From positions 2,790,001-2,854,000 of the forward strand of contig NZ_CP099222.1 of the NCBI RefSeq assembly GCF_029717145.1: a stretch of 64,000 nucleotides of DNA. The letters are read 5' to 3'. This stretch comes from Citrobacter freundii (GTDB lineage Bacteria > Pseudomonadota > Gammaproteobacteria > Enterobacterales > Enterobacteriaceae). A model generated the notes under the pieces. It was not told the origin of the DNA. It worked only from the letters and a program-made list of their open reading frames with translations, and ran no database searches. The translations under genes were made by a program, and so were the position numbers. The stretch's first letter is position 1. The number at the start of each line of letters is the position of its first letter. This document shows positions 17,647 to 29,056 of this stretch, piece by piece.

Positions 17647-18846
17647 TCAACTGGATTGCGGTTGGCCGGATGAGTACGGGCATTTAGCACTTTCTAAAAG
17701 TGCCTCATCTTGCGCTAGTAGGGTAATCACGTCTCCAGCAATATCAGCCCTGATTCCAAGAGATTTGTGTGCAACATAGGCAGCAACAGCCAACGGCCTC
17801 CATTTAAAGCAAGCTGCAATACGCCTGATCTCTTCAATAACCTTGAATGTGTCACATTCTAAGGCCAAGCTTGCACGCGCTGTGTCAAAAGATATTCGCT
17901 GAGCATTGGTCAGCGGGGGAAGCCTTTTAAGCTCTGCTGTGATTATTCGCTGAGCTTCAACACCTATAGAAGATCCGCCTTCGACTATCCCCGTCAATCC
18001 AACAAGTTTTCCACCATCACTACGGCTATTATCATCTTTGACCTGGAGCGGAACAGTCTGGGCCATCAGCTCGACATCCTGCTGAAGGAGATCGAGCAAT
18101 TCGGGCATAATTTCAGGGTTAATTACACCTTTCAAAGCATCTACTCGTTTTGCCAAGGTCACAGGAGAGCAACCCAATCGAGTTGACATAGAAATAAGGC
18201 GATTTGCTATCATGAAAATGTCATTCAAGCCAATTAATGGCTCACACTCGCTGCGGAGTATCATATCTTCACGTTGGGCATAATTTTGCTTAATGGGTTT
18301 CCTGACCTTAGGTTTTGCTTTTTGACTCGTATAGCCACGCAAAGCATCCTGCGTGCTTTTTATTAGCATGTTTATACTGTTTGTCAGATCTTCACTTCCT
18401 TTCAGACTGGAGGTGATCTGATGCATTTTATGAAGCCTTGCCAGCATTTCAGGCGTTGCGCTCCCTGACGCGATACTCTGGCTTATCTCATTCATATTTT
18501 TGATAATTCCAGTGGCAATTTGCGATGGATCAGACGCAATCTCTTTAACTTGGTGGCTATTTTGTATTGTACGCTCCATCAGTTTGAGCACGTCTTTCCA
18601 ATCGGTTTTTACACCACATTTTAGGGCTTCAAGCCTGGAAATCGTATTACGAAGGCTGTGACATTTCGCCAAAGGGATGGCCTCGCCTACGTTTTTACCC
18701 ATTCTCAGCCAATTAATAAGGGCAATAAAATCGTTTGCTGCAGAATCATTCAACCCTTCAACGACACGTTTTCTCACATCGGGATCAGAAAAGTTCGTTC
18801 TTGGCTTCGGAAGGCGATCATTTTTATGGTCGCTTGGTTTCTTCAT
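17647..18846 (-). CDS. Hypothetical 399-residue protein in leuZ relic
   Basis: This is an intact 399-residue frame with no domain I recognise. The N-terminal 35 residues are strongly charged (KKPSDHKNDRLPKPR). The body is mainly amphipathic helix, with a basic linker (KAKPKVRKPIKQN) near residue 180 and no signal peptide or membrane segment. It is probably cytosolic. Ribosome site is weak. It sits between the leuZ-derived direct repeats and is thus probably cargo of a degenerate integrative element. Confidence 0.6.
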   Translation of the reverse strand: MKKPSDHKNDRLPKPRTNFSDPDVRKRVVEGLNDSAANDFIALINWLRMGKNVGEAIPLAKCHSLRNTISRLEALKCGVKTDWKDVLKLMERTIQNSHQVKEIASDPSQIATGIIKNMNEISQSIASGSATPEMLARLHKMHQITSSLKGSEDLTNSINMLIKSTQDALRGYTSQKAKPKVRKPIKQNYAQREDMILRSECEPLIGLNDIFMIANRLISMSTRLGCSPVTLAKRVDALKGVINPEIMPELLDLLQQDVELMAQTVPLQVKDDNSRSDGGKLVGLTGIVEGGSSIGVEAQRIITAELKRLPPLTNAQRISFDTARASLALECDTFKVIEEIRRIAACFKWRPLAVAAYVAHKSLGIRADIAGDVITLLAQDEALLESAKCPYSSGQPQSS

Positions 18847-19190
18847 ACCGTTTACTCAGAATATTTTAATGAATCAAGCGTTGCTCGATGTCAGTAGAAT
18901 AAGGGGTTAAAACAATACAACTCAATCAAATATAAGGATATTTCACTCATTGAGCAATATTGAAAACGGTCTTTCTCGTACTCTTTCACGGAGCGGTCAT
19001 CACACATTGCCGTTCTTCAGGTTGGTCAGGTATGGATTCGGGTGAGCCCGTCATCGCTCAATCCGGACTTCAGCGACCATTGCACATATCAGTCGCAACT
19101 GAAGGGATGCCCACGTTAACGCCCTCTTGAATAGTGGATAAAAACACAGTATAAATACTGTATATTCATCCACCAGAAAGGCAGTGTGCA
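18847..19190. other. Gap upstream of DinI-like gene
   Basis: This 344-bp gap lies between the divergent 399-residue gene and the DinI-like gene. No gene is supported. At 19146-19161 the arms ACAGTAT and ATACTGT form an inverted repeat. A degenerate SOS-like box, TACTGTATATTCATCC, starts at 19156 but its right half is not CAG, so LexA control is uncertain. Confidence 0.4.
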
Positions 19191-19433
19191 ATGTTTGTGG
19201 AACTCGTTTATGACAAAAGAAATTTTGAGGGTTTGCCGGGTGCAAAGGAGATTATTTTAGGTGAGTTGAGTAAGAGGGTTCACCGACTCTTCCCGGATGC
19301 GGATGTTCGAGTTAAACCGATGATGACACTACCGGGGATCAACACAGATGCCAGTAAGCACGAGAAAGAACAGATAAGCCGAACCGTTCAGGAAATGTTT
19401 GAAGAGGCTGAGTTCTGGCTGGTGTCAGATTAA
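19191..19433 (+). CDS. DinI-like family protein
   Basis: This 80-residue protein is of the DinI/DinI-like family: it begins MFVELVYDKRN, has RVKPMMTLPGINTD in the middle, and ends with an acidic amphipathic helix QEMFEEAEFWLV. DinI modulates RecA filaments in the SOS response, and such genes are common prophage passengers. It lies within the leuZ relic. AAGG precedes the start by nine bases. Confidence 0.8.
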   Translation: MFVELVYDKRNFEGLPGAKEIILGELSKRVHRLFPDADVRVKPMMTLPGINTDASKHEKEQISRTVQEMFEEAEFWLVSD

Positions 19434-19705
19434 ACATCTCTGATTCATCATACTGGGTAAGTACAACCCGCCGCGAGTGGCAGTCATTCAAGACTCACAC
19501 TTCAAACATTTGCCAGTCACCGCTGCCATATCTTTACATACAGTGTGGTGGCGGCAAATTTCCCGACTTTGATTTCCAATTCACTTTTCTCGTTCTGAAA
19601 GCAAAAGAGCATTTTGTTGTTACGTTTGCGGTGAGGCAGTAATGCCCTCTCTGTATGAGGAATCTGAATGACGAAACAATGGTCAAAGCAAATTACAAAA
19701 ACAAA

Positions 19706-19734
19706 AAAACCACCCGTAGGTGGTTTCACGACAC
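19706..19734 (-). terminator. Terminator of the glyW-cysT-leuZ operon (right repeat copy)
   Basis: The perfect hairpin AAACCACC-CGTA-GGTGGTTT borders an A7 run at 19703-19709, which reads as a T-tract on the minus strand after leuZ. The 29-bp segment is repeated exactly at 17502-17530. Confidence 0.85.
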
Positions 19735-19767
19735 TGCTTATTGCTTTGATTATTCTTTTCTTTCCCA

Positions 19768-19854
19768 TGGTGCCCGGAGTGGGACTTGAACCCACACAGC
19801 CTTACAGCCGAGGGATTTTAAATCCCTTGTGTCTACCGATTTCACCATCCGGGC
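19768..19854 (-). tRNA. leuZ: tRNA-Leu(UAA)
   Basis: The 87-nt class II tRNA reads GCCCGGATGGTGGAATCG on the minus strand, with anticodon loop GATTTAAAATC (anticodon UAA), a long variable arm, T-arm GGTTCAAGTCC and an encoded CCA end. It is the last of three tRNAs. Its 3' half is partly repeated at 17531-17583. Confidence 0.96.
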
Positions 19855-19866
19855 TCGGGAAGAAAT

Positions 19867-19940
19867 TGGAGGCGCGTTCCGGAGTCGAACCGGACTAGAC
19901 GGATTTGCAATCCGCTACATAACCGCTTTGCTAACGCGCC
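19867..19940 (-). tRNA. cysT: tRNA-Cys(GCA)
   Basis: This 74-nt cloverleaf begins GGCGCGTTAGCAAAGCGG on the minus strand, with anticodon GCA in GATTGCAAATC, T-arm GGTTCGACTCC and an encoded CCA. It lies between glyW and leuZ in one transcript. Confidence 0.97.
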
Positions 19941-19992
19941 GAAATCTTCAGGCTTTTCAGCCAACACCCGCATATTGCCGATGTTTTAAATT

Positions 19993-20068
<76 letters not shown>

Positions 20069-20141
20069 ATCACCAAGTAACTTTGTTAATCACTTGATTT
20101 TACTATCGTCTGGCAATCTGTGCTGCCGTTCGATGCGTTGC

Positions 20142-20169
20142 ATTCTACTTACCTGACGCACTGAGTCAA
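20142..20169 (-). promoter_or_regulatory. Promoter of the glyW-cysT-leuZ operon
   Basis: On the minus strand TTGACT (20169-20164) and TAGAAT (20147-20142) are separated by 16 bp, a strong sigma-70 promoter about 70 nt before glyW. It lies between pgsA and the tRNAs. Confidence 0.8.
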
Positions 20170-20219
20170 CGATATTTTTCACCACTTTCGATCGTTTGCT
20201 GAAATTTGCGTCGAAACGA

Positions 20220-20768
20220 TCACTGATCAAGCAAATCTCCACGTGCAGCTCTCAAATACTGGAACATTGACCACAATGTCAGTATCGCAGCAACGAAGAA
20301 AAGCGCGATCCCGGCGTATTCAACCCAGATATTTGGCCGCCACAGTAACCACGCCAGAGCCGCCATTTGTGAGGCGGTTTTGACTTTACCGATCCATGAC
20401 ACGGCTACGCTGTTGCGTTTCCCCAGCTCGGCCATCCATTCGCGCAGTGCTGAAATGATAATTTCACGGGCGATCATCGTCGCAGCAGGTAATGTTACCC
20501 ACCAGCTGTGGTAGTGCTCCGCCACCAGCACCATGGCGATAGCCACCAGCACTTTATCGGCGACCGGATCGAGGAAGGCACCAAAACGCGTACTTTGGTT
20601 CCAGCGGCGTGCCAGAAATCCGTCAAACCAGTCGGTAACCGCCGCGATACAGAAGATCAGCGCACTAACAAAGGGAGCCCAGGTAAATGGCAGATAAAAC
20701 GCCAATACAAAGAATGGGATCAGAATGACGCGAAACAGCGTGAGCAATGTAGGGATATTAAATTGCAT
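20220..20768 (-). CDS. pgsA: Phosphatidylglycerophosphate synthase PgsA
   Basis: This 182-residue inner-membrane enzyme joins CDP-diacylglycerol and glycerol-3-phosphate, the committed step to phosphatidylglycerol and cardiolipin. It has the CDP-alcohol phosphotransferase signature [10 protein letters not shown]...[10 protein letters not shown] (residues about 46-72) and several transmembrane helices. Length equals the E. coli enzyme. It follows uvrC in the conserved uvrY-uvrC-pgsA order. Confidence 0.97.
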   Translation of the reverse strand: MQFNIPTLLTLFRVILIPFFVLAFYLPFTWAPFVSALIFCIAAVTDWFDGFLARRWNQSTRFGAFLDPVADKVLVAIAMVLVAEHYHSWWVTLPAATMIAREIIISALREWMAELGKRNSVAVSWIGKVKTASQMAALAWLLWRPNIWVEYAGIALFFVAAILTLWSMFQYLRAARGDLLDQ

Positions 20769-20823
20769 ATGACGGATAACTATCTGTTGTCAGTGAAATT
20801 ACCCCTATGTTGCTACAGAGGGC

Positions 20824-22656
20824 CTAATGTTTCAACGAGTAGAAGATCTTTTCTGCCAGACCTTGCGAAATACCCGGCACTTTTGCAATTTCTTCGACAC
20901 TTGCGTTACGAAGCCCTTGCAAACCGCCCATGTACTTTAGCAGCATCTGTCGACGTTTTGGTCCAACGCCCTCAATGGTTTCCAGGGTACTGGTGCTTTT
21001 CACCTTCGCCCGTTTTTTACGGTGTCCGCTGATAGCGTGATCGTGTGATTCATCGCGAATATGTTGAATCACGTGCAGCGCAGGCGAATCTGGCGGCAAG
21101 CTGAACCCCTCACCTTCCGGTTCAAAGAACAACGTTTCCAGGCCAGCTTTACGATCCGCCCCTTTTGCCACGCCAAGCAGGAGCGGATGGCTTTTATCCC
21201 AGGGCACATCCAATTCAGCAAATACCGCTTTCGCCTGCCCCAGTTGACCTTTGCCACCGTCGATCAAAATAACGTCCGGGATCTTACTTGCTTCAATCGC
21301 CTTGCCATAACGGCGGCGCAGCACCTGATTCATCGCCGCGTAATCATCGCCGGGGGTAATGCCGGTAATATTATAGCGGCGGTATTCAGCACGTAGCGGT
21401 CCATTAGCATCGAAAACCACGCAGGAGGCTACCGTCTGCTCGCCCATGGTATGGCTGATGTCGAAGCACTCCATACGTTTAACCGCCGGTAGCTTCAGTA
21501 CCGATGCCAGCGCCGTCAAACGTTGTGTAATGGTGGACTGCTGAGACAGTTTGGTGGTCAGCGCCGTTGCAGCATTGGTACGCGCCAGCTTCAGGTAGCG
21601 CGCACGATCGCCACGCGGCTTCGTCTGGACGTTAATCCGCCGCCCGGCGAGCTCAGACAACGAGTCGGCCAGCAGCGTTTTATCGCTCAGATTAAAATCG
21701 AGCAGGATCTCACCGGGCAAAGTGCGCATCTGGCTGCCCTGTAAATAAAACTGTCCGACAAAGGTCTCGACCACTTCGCCCAGTTCCGTTCCCCCCGGTA
21801 CTTTAGGAAAATAGCTGCGGCTACCCAGCACTTTTCCCTGACGGATAAACAAAACATGCACGCAGGCCATCCCGGCATCAAACGCCACGCCGATAACGTC
21901 AAGGTCATCCCCGGTGTTGGAAACAAACTGTTTTTCGGTGACACGACGGACGGCCTGAATTTGGTCGCGAATACGCGCGGCCTCTTCAAATTCCAGATTC
22001 TGACTGGCCTTTTCCATCCGGGCGATCAATTGCGTTAACACCTGATCATCTTTGCCGGACAAGAACAAGCGGACGTAGTCAACCTGCTGCGCGTACTCGT
22101 CTTCGCTCACCAGACCGGCGACGCAGGGACCGAGACAGCGGCCAATCTGATATTGCAGACAAGGGCGCGAGCGGTTGCGGTAGACACTGTTTTCGCACTG
22201 ACGAATTGGGAAAATTTTCTGCAGCAGTGCCAACGTTTCACGCACGGCATAGCCGTTAGGGAATGGACCGAAGTATTCGCCTTTGGCATGCTTCGCCCCA
22301 CGATGCATCGCCAGGCGCGGGTGGGTATCACCGCTAAGGAAGATAAAGGGGTAAGACTTATCATCGCGTAACAGCACGTTGTAGCGCGGCTGGTACAGCT
22401 TGATGTAGTTATGCTCAAGCAACAACGCTTCGGTTTCAGTATGCGTCACCGTCACATCAATCTGCTGAATAAGCGCCACCAGCGCTTCAGTTTTACGCGA
22501 CGCGAGGTTGCTGCGGAAGTAGCTGGAAAGCCGCTTTTTCAGATCCTTAGCTTTACCGACATAGATAACCGTCCCGGCGGCATCGTACATACGATAAACG
22601 CCGGGCTGGCTGGTGACGGTTTTCAGGAACGCTTTGGCATCAAACTGTTCGGTCAC
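20824..22656 (-). CDS. uvrC: Excinuclease ABC subunit UvrC
   Basis: This 610-residue subunit makes both incisions in nucleotide excision repair. It has an N-terminal GIY-YIG nuclease ([25 protein letters not shown], residues about 19-43), a UVR segment near residue 205 that meets UvrB, an RNase H-like domain from about 380 ([12 protein letters not shown]), and tandem C-terminal HhH motifs ([12 protein letters not shown]). A GTG start overlaps the uvrY stop in GTGA, so the two are translationally coupled, as in E. coli. Confidence 0.97.
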   Translation of the reverse strand: MTEQFDAKAFLKTVTSQPGVYRMYDAAGTVIYVGKAKDLKKRLSSYFRSNLASRKTEALVALIQQIDVTVTHTETEALLLEHNYIKLYQPRYNVLLRDDKSYPFIFLSGDTHPRLAMHRGAKHAKGEYFGPFPNGYAVRETLALLQKIFPIRQCENSVYRNRSRPCLQYQIGRCLGPCVAGLVSEDEYAQQVDYVRLFLSGKDDQVLTQLIARMEKASQNLEFEEAARIRDQIQAVRRVTEKQFVSNTGDDLDVIGVAFDAGMACVHVLFIRQGKVLGSRSYFPKVPGGTELGEVVETFVGQFYLQGSQMRTLPGEILLDFNLSDKTLLADSLSELAGRRINVQTKPRGDRARYLKLARTNAATALTTKLSQQSTITQRLTALASVLKLPAVKRMECFDISHTMGEQTVASCVVFDANGPLRAEYRRYNITGITPGDDYAAMNQVLRRRYGKAIEASKIPDVILIDGGKGQLGQAKAVFAELDVPWDKSHPLLLGVAKGADRKAGLETLFFEPEGEGFSLPPDSPALHVIQHIRDESHDHAISGHRKKRAKVKSTSTLETIEGVGPKRRQMLLKYMGGLQGLRNASVEEIAKVPGISQGLAEKIFYSLKH

Positions 22657-23309
22657 TGGCTTGTTAACGTCTCCGCATTACACAGGCCATGGCGAATTGC
22701 CAGGTGAGTCAGCTCTACGTCGCCGTGAATGTTTAATTTACTGAACATTCGATAGCGATAGCTGTTCACCGTTTTCGGACTAAGATTCAGCTGCTCCGAG
22801 ATCTCATTGACCTTCTGGCCTTTGGTGATCATCAGCATAATCTGCAACTCGCGTTCAGACAAACTGGCAAAGGGTGTTTCCGTTTTCTCCGGCTCAATTT
22901 GGCTGAGCGCCATCTGTTGAGCGATATCAGAAGCAATATAGCGCTGTCCGGAATAGACGGAGCGAATGGCGCTAACCACTTCCTGAGGTGCAGCGCCCTT
23001 GCTCAGATAACCTGCGGCCCCGGCCTGCATGACTTTTGCGGGCAATGGGTTTTCAGTATGAACGGTCAACATGATCACTTTTATGTCAGCCGTAGAACGC
23101 GCAATTTTACGTGTTGCTTCAAGCCCACCAATACCGGGCATATTCATGTCCATCAGCACGACGTCGGCGGAATTTGAGCGACACCATTTCACAGCATCTT
23201 CGCCGCAGCACGCTTCGCCGACAACTTTAATGCCTTTTATATCTTCAAGAATGCGTCGTATCCCTGCGCGCACCAGTTCATGGTCATCAACAAGAAAAAC
23301 GTTGATCAA
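22653..23309 (-). CDS. uvrY: Response regulator UvrY
   Basis: This 218-residue NarL/FixJ-type regulator is phosphorylated by BarA and activates the csrB/csrC small RNAs. The receiver domain has the acidic pair Asp8-Asp9 and phospho-acceptor Asp54 (VLMDMNMPG). The output domain is a LuxR-type helix-turn-helix (residues about 148-210, [20 protein letters not shown]). It is cotranscribed with uvrC, overlapping it by 4 nt. Confidence 0.97.
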   Translation of the reverse strand: MINVFLVDDHELVRAGIRRILEDIKGIKVVGEACCGEDAVKWCRSNSADVVLMDMNMPGIGGLEATRKIARSTADIKVIMLTVHTENPLPAKVMQAGAAGYLSKGAAPQEVVSAIRSVYSGQRYIASDIAQQMALSQIEPEKTETPFASLSERELQIMLMITKGQKVNEISEQLNLSPKTVNSYRYRMFSKLNIHGDVELTHLAIRHGLCNAETLTSQ

Positions 23310-23618
23310 AGGAATATCTCCAGAATAGGGATAACGCTACCGATAGTTAATCGGTCCTATGTTAACGGGTTTTATCTCAACTTTGAAATGTAAAAAACAT
23401 CCGTCTTCCGATTTTGCTCTCGTTTTTGGAAATTAGATTGTACGCCGCGTGGAAACATTCACTGCTGACGGCGTTCTGCCGGGGTTATATACGAATCGCT
23501 GTTTCAAAATGGTGACAAAAAAATCATATTCTTCAGTTGAATGCTAAATAGGCGGGCAAAGTTGTAACAACAATTAACGAGTAAAAAACTCGAAATATAC
23601 AAAGAATGGAGAAAATAT
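23310..23618. promoter_or_regulatory. Gap upstream of uvrY
   Basis: This stretch of about 310 bp between divergent uvrY and yecF contains the uvrY promoter region. No tRNA, repeat or conserved frame is visible apart from the small ORF that begins at 23619. Confidence 0.4.
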
Positions 23619-23747
23619 ATGCACTGCAACATCTTGTTTATTTTAATGTCGCGGTTAATGTTTGTGCGAAAAACAGCCACTGATATTTTTAGCCGCGCTT
23701 ATGGTATACTCCGCCGCCTTAACATTTGCCATCGCACTTTTTCATAG
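23619..23747 (+). CDS. Possible 42-residue small protein upstream of yecF
   Basis: A 43-codon frame starts with ATG five bases after GGAGAA. The product would begin MHCNILFILMSRLMFVRK and end HRTFS: a short hydrophobic stretch followed by a basic tail, typical of a small membrane-associated peptide. It ends 20 nt before yecF. Support is the strong ribosome site alone; I do not recognise a homologue. Confidence 0.3.
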   Translation: MHCNILFILMSRLMFVRKTATDIFSRAYGILRRLNICHRTFS

Positions 23748-23767
23748 AGACATAACGAGGAAAATAA

Positions 23768-23992
23768 ATGAGTACGCCTGATTTTTCCACTGCTGAGAAT
23801 AATCAAGAACTGGCTAACGAAGTCACCTGCCTGAAAGCCATGTTAACGCTGATGCTGCAGGCAATGGGACAAGCCGATGCAGGCCGCGTGATTCTTAAGA
23901 TGGAAAAACAGATCGCGCAGATTGAAGATCAATCCCAGGCTGCGGTATTTTCCAACACTGTTAAACAAATTAAACAGGCCTACCGCCAGTAA
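23768..23992 (+). CDS. yecF: DUF2594 family protein YecF
   Basis: This 74-residue cytosolic protein matches E. coli YecF (begins [19 protein letters not shown]). It is helical, with a [18 protein letters not shown] segment; function is unknown. ACGAGG lies ahead of the start, and TATACT at 23705-23710 is a likely -10. It is followed by an intrinsic terminator and converges on sdiA. Confidence 0.92.
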   Translation: MSTPDFSTAENNQELANEVTCLKAMLTLMLQAMGQADAGRVILKMEKQIAQIEDQSQAAVFSNTVKQIKQAYRQ

Positions 23993-23997
23993 TAAGA

Positions 23998-24030
23998 AAC
24001 CGGCTGATAGCATTGCAATCAGCCGGTTTT
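23998..24030 (+). terminator. yecF terminator
   Basis: AACCGGCTGAT pairs with ATCAGCCGGTT and is followed by TTTTG, an intrinsic terminator immediately after yecF and before the convergent sdiA stop. Confidence 0.85.
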
Positions 24031-24058
24031 GCGTCTGACACTCAGAACGACAACTTAT

Positions 24059-24781
24059 TCAGATAAGCCCGGTCGCTGCAGCATAGCAGGCAATCTGCGT
24101 TTTGTTTGGTGCGTTAAACTTCTTCTGCATATTCTTCTGATGGAAGTTCACGGTATTTTCAGAAATCGACAGGATCATCGCTATTTCTGCCGACGTTTTT
24201 CCCTCTGCGGTCCATTTCAGTATTTCTTTCTCCCGTTTACTAAACCGCATCTCTGGCGCCATGACCATATCATCTTCCAGTCGCGTCAGAACGGAGAGAC
24301 TCTCCCTTACCAGCAATTGCATTCTGAGTTCCACCTCATCCTGCGCAAAGCGGCCATTACGCACGCTCGCACACGAGACAGAAAGAAAGCCCTGCGCCCG
24401 GTTCGGTAGCATTAAGCATTGCGTCATCCCCTTGCGTAAACCGTGATTACGCGCCGCATCCCAAAGCGGTTGTGCATCGCGAAATAAGGTATCGTCCCAG
24501 GGAAGATGGCCCTGTCTGAAGTTTTCTGGTTTAAGTACGGGGTCAATCGCGAGATAATTTTCGGACTGATAATGTGCCACCCACGCTTTGGGGTAGGTTG
24601 TATGAAGCGCCGTCTTAGGTCGGGTAAACGGCACGGGGTGACGAACACAGAGAGCGTAAAAATCAAACTCCAGATGCTGTGTCTGATGTTGTAATTCGGT
24701 ATAGACGTCATCTGCCGTCGCCATTTCCTGAAAGCGTAACAGCATGCTCCGTCGCCAGGTGAAGAAATCGTGATCCTGCAT
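24059..24781 (-). CDS. sdiA: LuxR-family quorum-sensing regulator SdiA
   Basis: This 240-residue transcription factor senses acyl-homoserine lactones made by other species. Residues about 1-165 are the autoinducer-binding domain (YLAIDPVLKPENF). Residues about 172-238 are the LuxR helix-turn-helix (FSKREKEILKWTAEGKTSAEI...NTVNFHQKNM). No luxI synthase is present in the window, which fits an eavesdropping solo receptor. Divergent from nothing close; a 230-bp gap precedes tcyN. Confidence 0.96.
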   Translation of the reverse strand: MQDHDFFTWRRSMLLRFQEMATADDVYTELQHQTQHLEFDFYALCVRHPVPFTRPKTALHTTYPKAWVAHYQSENYLAIDPVLKPENFRQGHLPWDDTLFRDAQPLWDAARNHGLRKGMTQCLMLPNRAQGFLSVSCASVRNGRFAQDEVELRMQLLVRESLSVLTRLEDDMVMAPEMRFSKREKEILKWTAEGKTSAEIAMILSISENTVNFHQKNMQKKFNAPNKTQIACYAAATGLI

Positions 24782-25013
24782 ACTAAGTGGTCATGTCCCT
24801 GAGATTGATAATCATCACAAATGAGAATGAAACAAACTAACACATAAATGTATTTTATATATGCAGATTATCGGACAAGAATGGATTTACTTGAGTATTA
24901 CGCATAATCAGAGCAGGTTGATGCGACGCAGCGTTAATAATAAAGCAGTAATAATAAATAGTTATGCGGCTTGTGCTCACCAAAAATCTATTTCGGTGAG
25001 CACCGTAGGGTTA

Positions 25014-25766
25014 TTATTGCATTAAGAATTTTTCCAGAAACTGACGCGTTCTCGGTTGTTGGGGCGCGGTAAACAGCGATTTTGCGGGTCCCTGCTCGAC
25101 AATGCGCCCCTGATCCATAAATATCGCCCGGTCAGCAACGTCGCGCGCAAAGCTCATTTCATGCGTCACAATCACCATGGTGCGTTTTTCCTGCGCCAGT
25201 TGACGAATGGTATTCAGCACCTCGCCAACCAGTTCAGGATCGAGTGCTGACGTTGGTTCATCAAACAGGATCACCTCCGGGCGCATGGCCAACGCCCGGG
25301 CAATTGCCACGCGCTGCTGCTGTCCACCGGATAACCGACGCGGATAGCTGGTCTCTTTACCCGCCAGGCCCACCTTTGCCAGCAACTCACGTGCGCGCGC
25401 CGTTGCTTCGGCTTTCGGCTCTCCCTTCACAATCACCGGACCTTCAATAATGTTTTCCAGCACCGTACGGTGAGGAAACAAATTAAAGTTCTGGAACACA
25501 AACCCCACATGCTGGCGCAGCTGACGAATCAACCCTTTCTGCTGATTGAGTGAACGCGCCGTATCAATGGTAATGTCACCGACTTTAATCGTGCCCGCCT
25601 CAGGCTGTTCCAGCAGATTAATACTGCGCAACAACGTGGTTTTCCCTGAGCCGCTAGGCCCGATAATCGCCACAACTTCACCGGGTTTTACCTCAAGATC
25701 GATACCGTGCAGCACCGTTTGCCCGTGAAATTTTTTCACCAGGTTTCTGACTTCGATCGCACTCAT
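25014..25766 (-). CDS. tcyN: Cystine ABC transporter ATPase TcyN
   Basis: This 250-residue ATPase (YecC) drives L-cystine import. Walker A GPSGSGKTT lies near residue 36, signature LSGGQQQR near 145, and Walker B VILFDEPTSALD near 167. Its start overlaps the TcyL stop by 4 nt. It is the last gene of the tcyJ-dcyD-tcyL-tcyN arrangement. Confidence 0.96.
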   Translation of the reverse strand: MSAIEVRNLVKKFHGQTVLHGIDLEVKPGEVVAIIGPSGSGKTTLLRSINLLEQPEAGTIKVGDITIDTARSLNQQKGLIRQLRQHVGFVFQNFNLFPHRTVLENIIEGPVIVKGEPKAEATARARELLAKVGLAGKETSYPRRLSGGQQQRVAIARALAMRPEVILFDEPTSALDPELVGEVLNTIRQLAQEKRTMVIVTHEMSFARDVADRAIFMDQGRIVEQGPAKSLFTAPQQPRTRQFLEKFLMQ

Positions 25767-26431
25767 TTCGGCTCTCTCTCCTGGCGGTTCAGTTGTTCTT
25801 CAAAATAGTTCTGCAGTGCGGACAGCACTGTCGCCATTACCCAATAAATCAGCGAGGCCGCCAGATACATGGTGAACACTTCCAGCGTGCGTGAGGTGAT
25901 CAGCTGCGCCTGACGGAACAGTTCCGGTACCTGGATTGTCGCCGCCAGCGAGGTGTCTTTTACCAGGCTGATAAAGCTGTTGCTCAGCGGCGGTAAAGCC
26001 ACGCGCGCCGCCTGCGGCAGGATCGCCCGGCGCATGGTCTGCCAGCGCGTCATACCGATACTGGCGCCCGCCTCCCACTGACCTTTATCAATCGATGAGA
26101 TGGCCGCACGCAGCGTTTCCGCCGCATACGCTGCGGTGTTCAGCGACAAACCAATCATCGCCGCCGGGATCGGGTCCAGCTCAATGCCAAACTGCGGCAG
26201 ACCGTAGTAGATCATAAACAGTTGGGCGATCAGCGGTGTGCCGCGAAATATAGAAATATAGACGCGCGCCAGCCAGCGCACCGGCAGCAGCGGCGACAGG
26301 CGCATCAGAGCGAGGATAAACCCCAGCACCAGACCAAAGAACATCCCACCGATACTCAGCTGCAGCGTAAATACCGCGCCTTTAAGCAGGAAGGGCAGTG
26401 AATCAATCACCAGTTGGATACTTTCTTGCAT
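25763..26431 (-). CDS. tcyL: Cystine ABC transporter permease TcyL
   Basis: This 222-residue HisM/GlnP-type permease (YecS) has about five helices. The EAA loop (EAGASIGMTRWQTMRRAILPQA, residues about 125-146) docks with TcyN. It sits 21 nt downstream of dcyD and overlaps tcyN. Confidence 0.96.
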   Translation of the reverse strand: MQESIQLVIDSLPFLLKGAVFTLQLSIGGMFFGLVLGFILALMRLSPLLPVRWLARVYISIFRGTPLIAQLFMIYYGLPQFGIELDPIPAAMIGLSLNTAAYAAETLRAAISSIDKGQWEAGASIGMTRWQTMRRAILPQAARVALPPLSNSFISLVKDTSLAATIQVPELFRQAQLITSRTLEVFTMYLAASLIYWVMATVLSALQNYFEEQLNRQEREPK

Positions 26432-26452
26432 TAGCGTTTTTCTACCTTGCCA

Positions 26453-28347
<1,895 letters not shown>

Positions 28348-28447
28348 AGTTACCCCGAATATTGTCATTAGTGACTATCATTTATGACAGTAGTGTAGAG
28401 CGTTTACCGCTATTTACAAACACGACTCCGTTACACCTTATTCGTTT

Positions 28448-28999
28448 TTAATATATATCAGAACTGGCTGTCCAGGAGGATTTCTGCATCTGGCCGACAG
28501 GTGCATGCGCTTTGAACTGCTCATACTTACGCAGCGCAATGCGGTAGTTGTTGGTGCTGGTCTCCGGCAGCCACGGGGCGAGGTTTTCGTCGAGGAAGCC
28601 TTCCTGCAGCAGGTCATGAGAGATGTTCTGTTCGGTCAGATGATTACCGAGACGGCGCAGGCGAACCACATATTCGCGCACCGTGCCGTGGCTCATTTCG
28701 GTTTGTTCAAACAAAAATTGTTTAAACCCGATAATGTCAAAAAAATCGCTCTGTTCTTTGCAGTGTAAATCACCGCAAAAACGGCATAACGCCACCCACT
28801 CTTTTTTCTCCTGCTCCCAGGCAGCGGCGTCCAGCAACGTATCGAGCCGGGCAATAGCGATTTTATTCACAATCTGGCCGCGGCGGACCAGCGTGATCCT
28901 GTCGAGTAACTTATAGCAATGGGCGCAATGCGTCTGGCTGTGTTTGAAATCTTTGAGGTAGCGGCTTAGAGGCCGTCTTTTTGATTGCTGCACCGTCAT
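28448..28999 (-). CDS. fliZ: Flagellar regulator FliZ
   Basis: This 183-residue DNA-binding protein resembles a core-binding integrase domain. In E. coli it opposes sigma-S activity, and in Salmonella it boosts FlhDC activity. Residues 1-20 are very basic. It follows fliA by 57 nt in the fliAZ operon. Confidence 0.95.
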   Translation of the reverse strand: MTVQQSKRRPLSRYLKDFKHSQTHCAHCYKLLDRITLVRRGQIVNKIAIARLDTLLDAAAWEQEKKEWVALCRFCGDLHCKEQSDFFDIIGFKQFLFEQTEMSHGTVREYVVRLRRLGNHLTEQNISHDLLQEGFLDENLAPWLPETSTNNYRIALRKYEQFKAHAPVGQMQKSSWTASSDIY

Positions 29000-29056
29000 G
29001 AGAACTCCTGGTAGTCAATTCGTTATGCGGCATTGTTCAGGGGTAATGATTACCCC

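Noticed and set aside
17630..17779. A 49-codon plus-strand frame with GGAGAA upstream, starting MSQALPQLDCGWPDEYG, antisense to the end of the 399-residue gene
   Set aside because: It looks like a possible truncated gene start but overlaps a longer intact frame and has no recognised homologue.
19156..19175. SOS box upstream of the first DinI-like gene
   Set aside because: Left half TACTGTATAT is good but the right half lacks the required CAG at the proper spacing, so only a degenerate site is noted.
19051..19245. 64-codon minus-strand frame overlapping the DinI-like start
   Set aside because: Overlaps a recognised gene antisense and lacks coding character.
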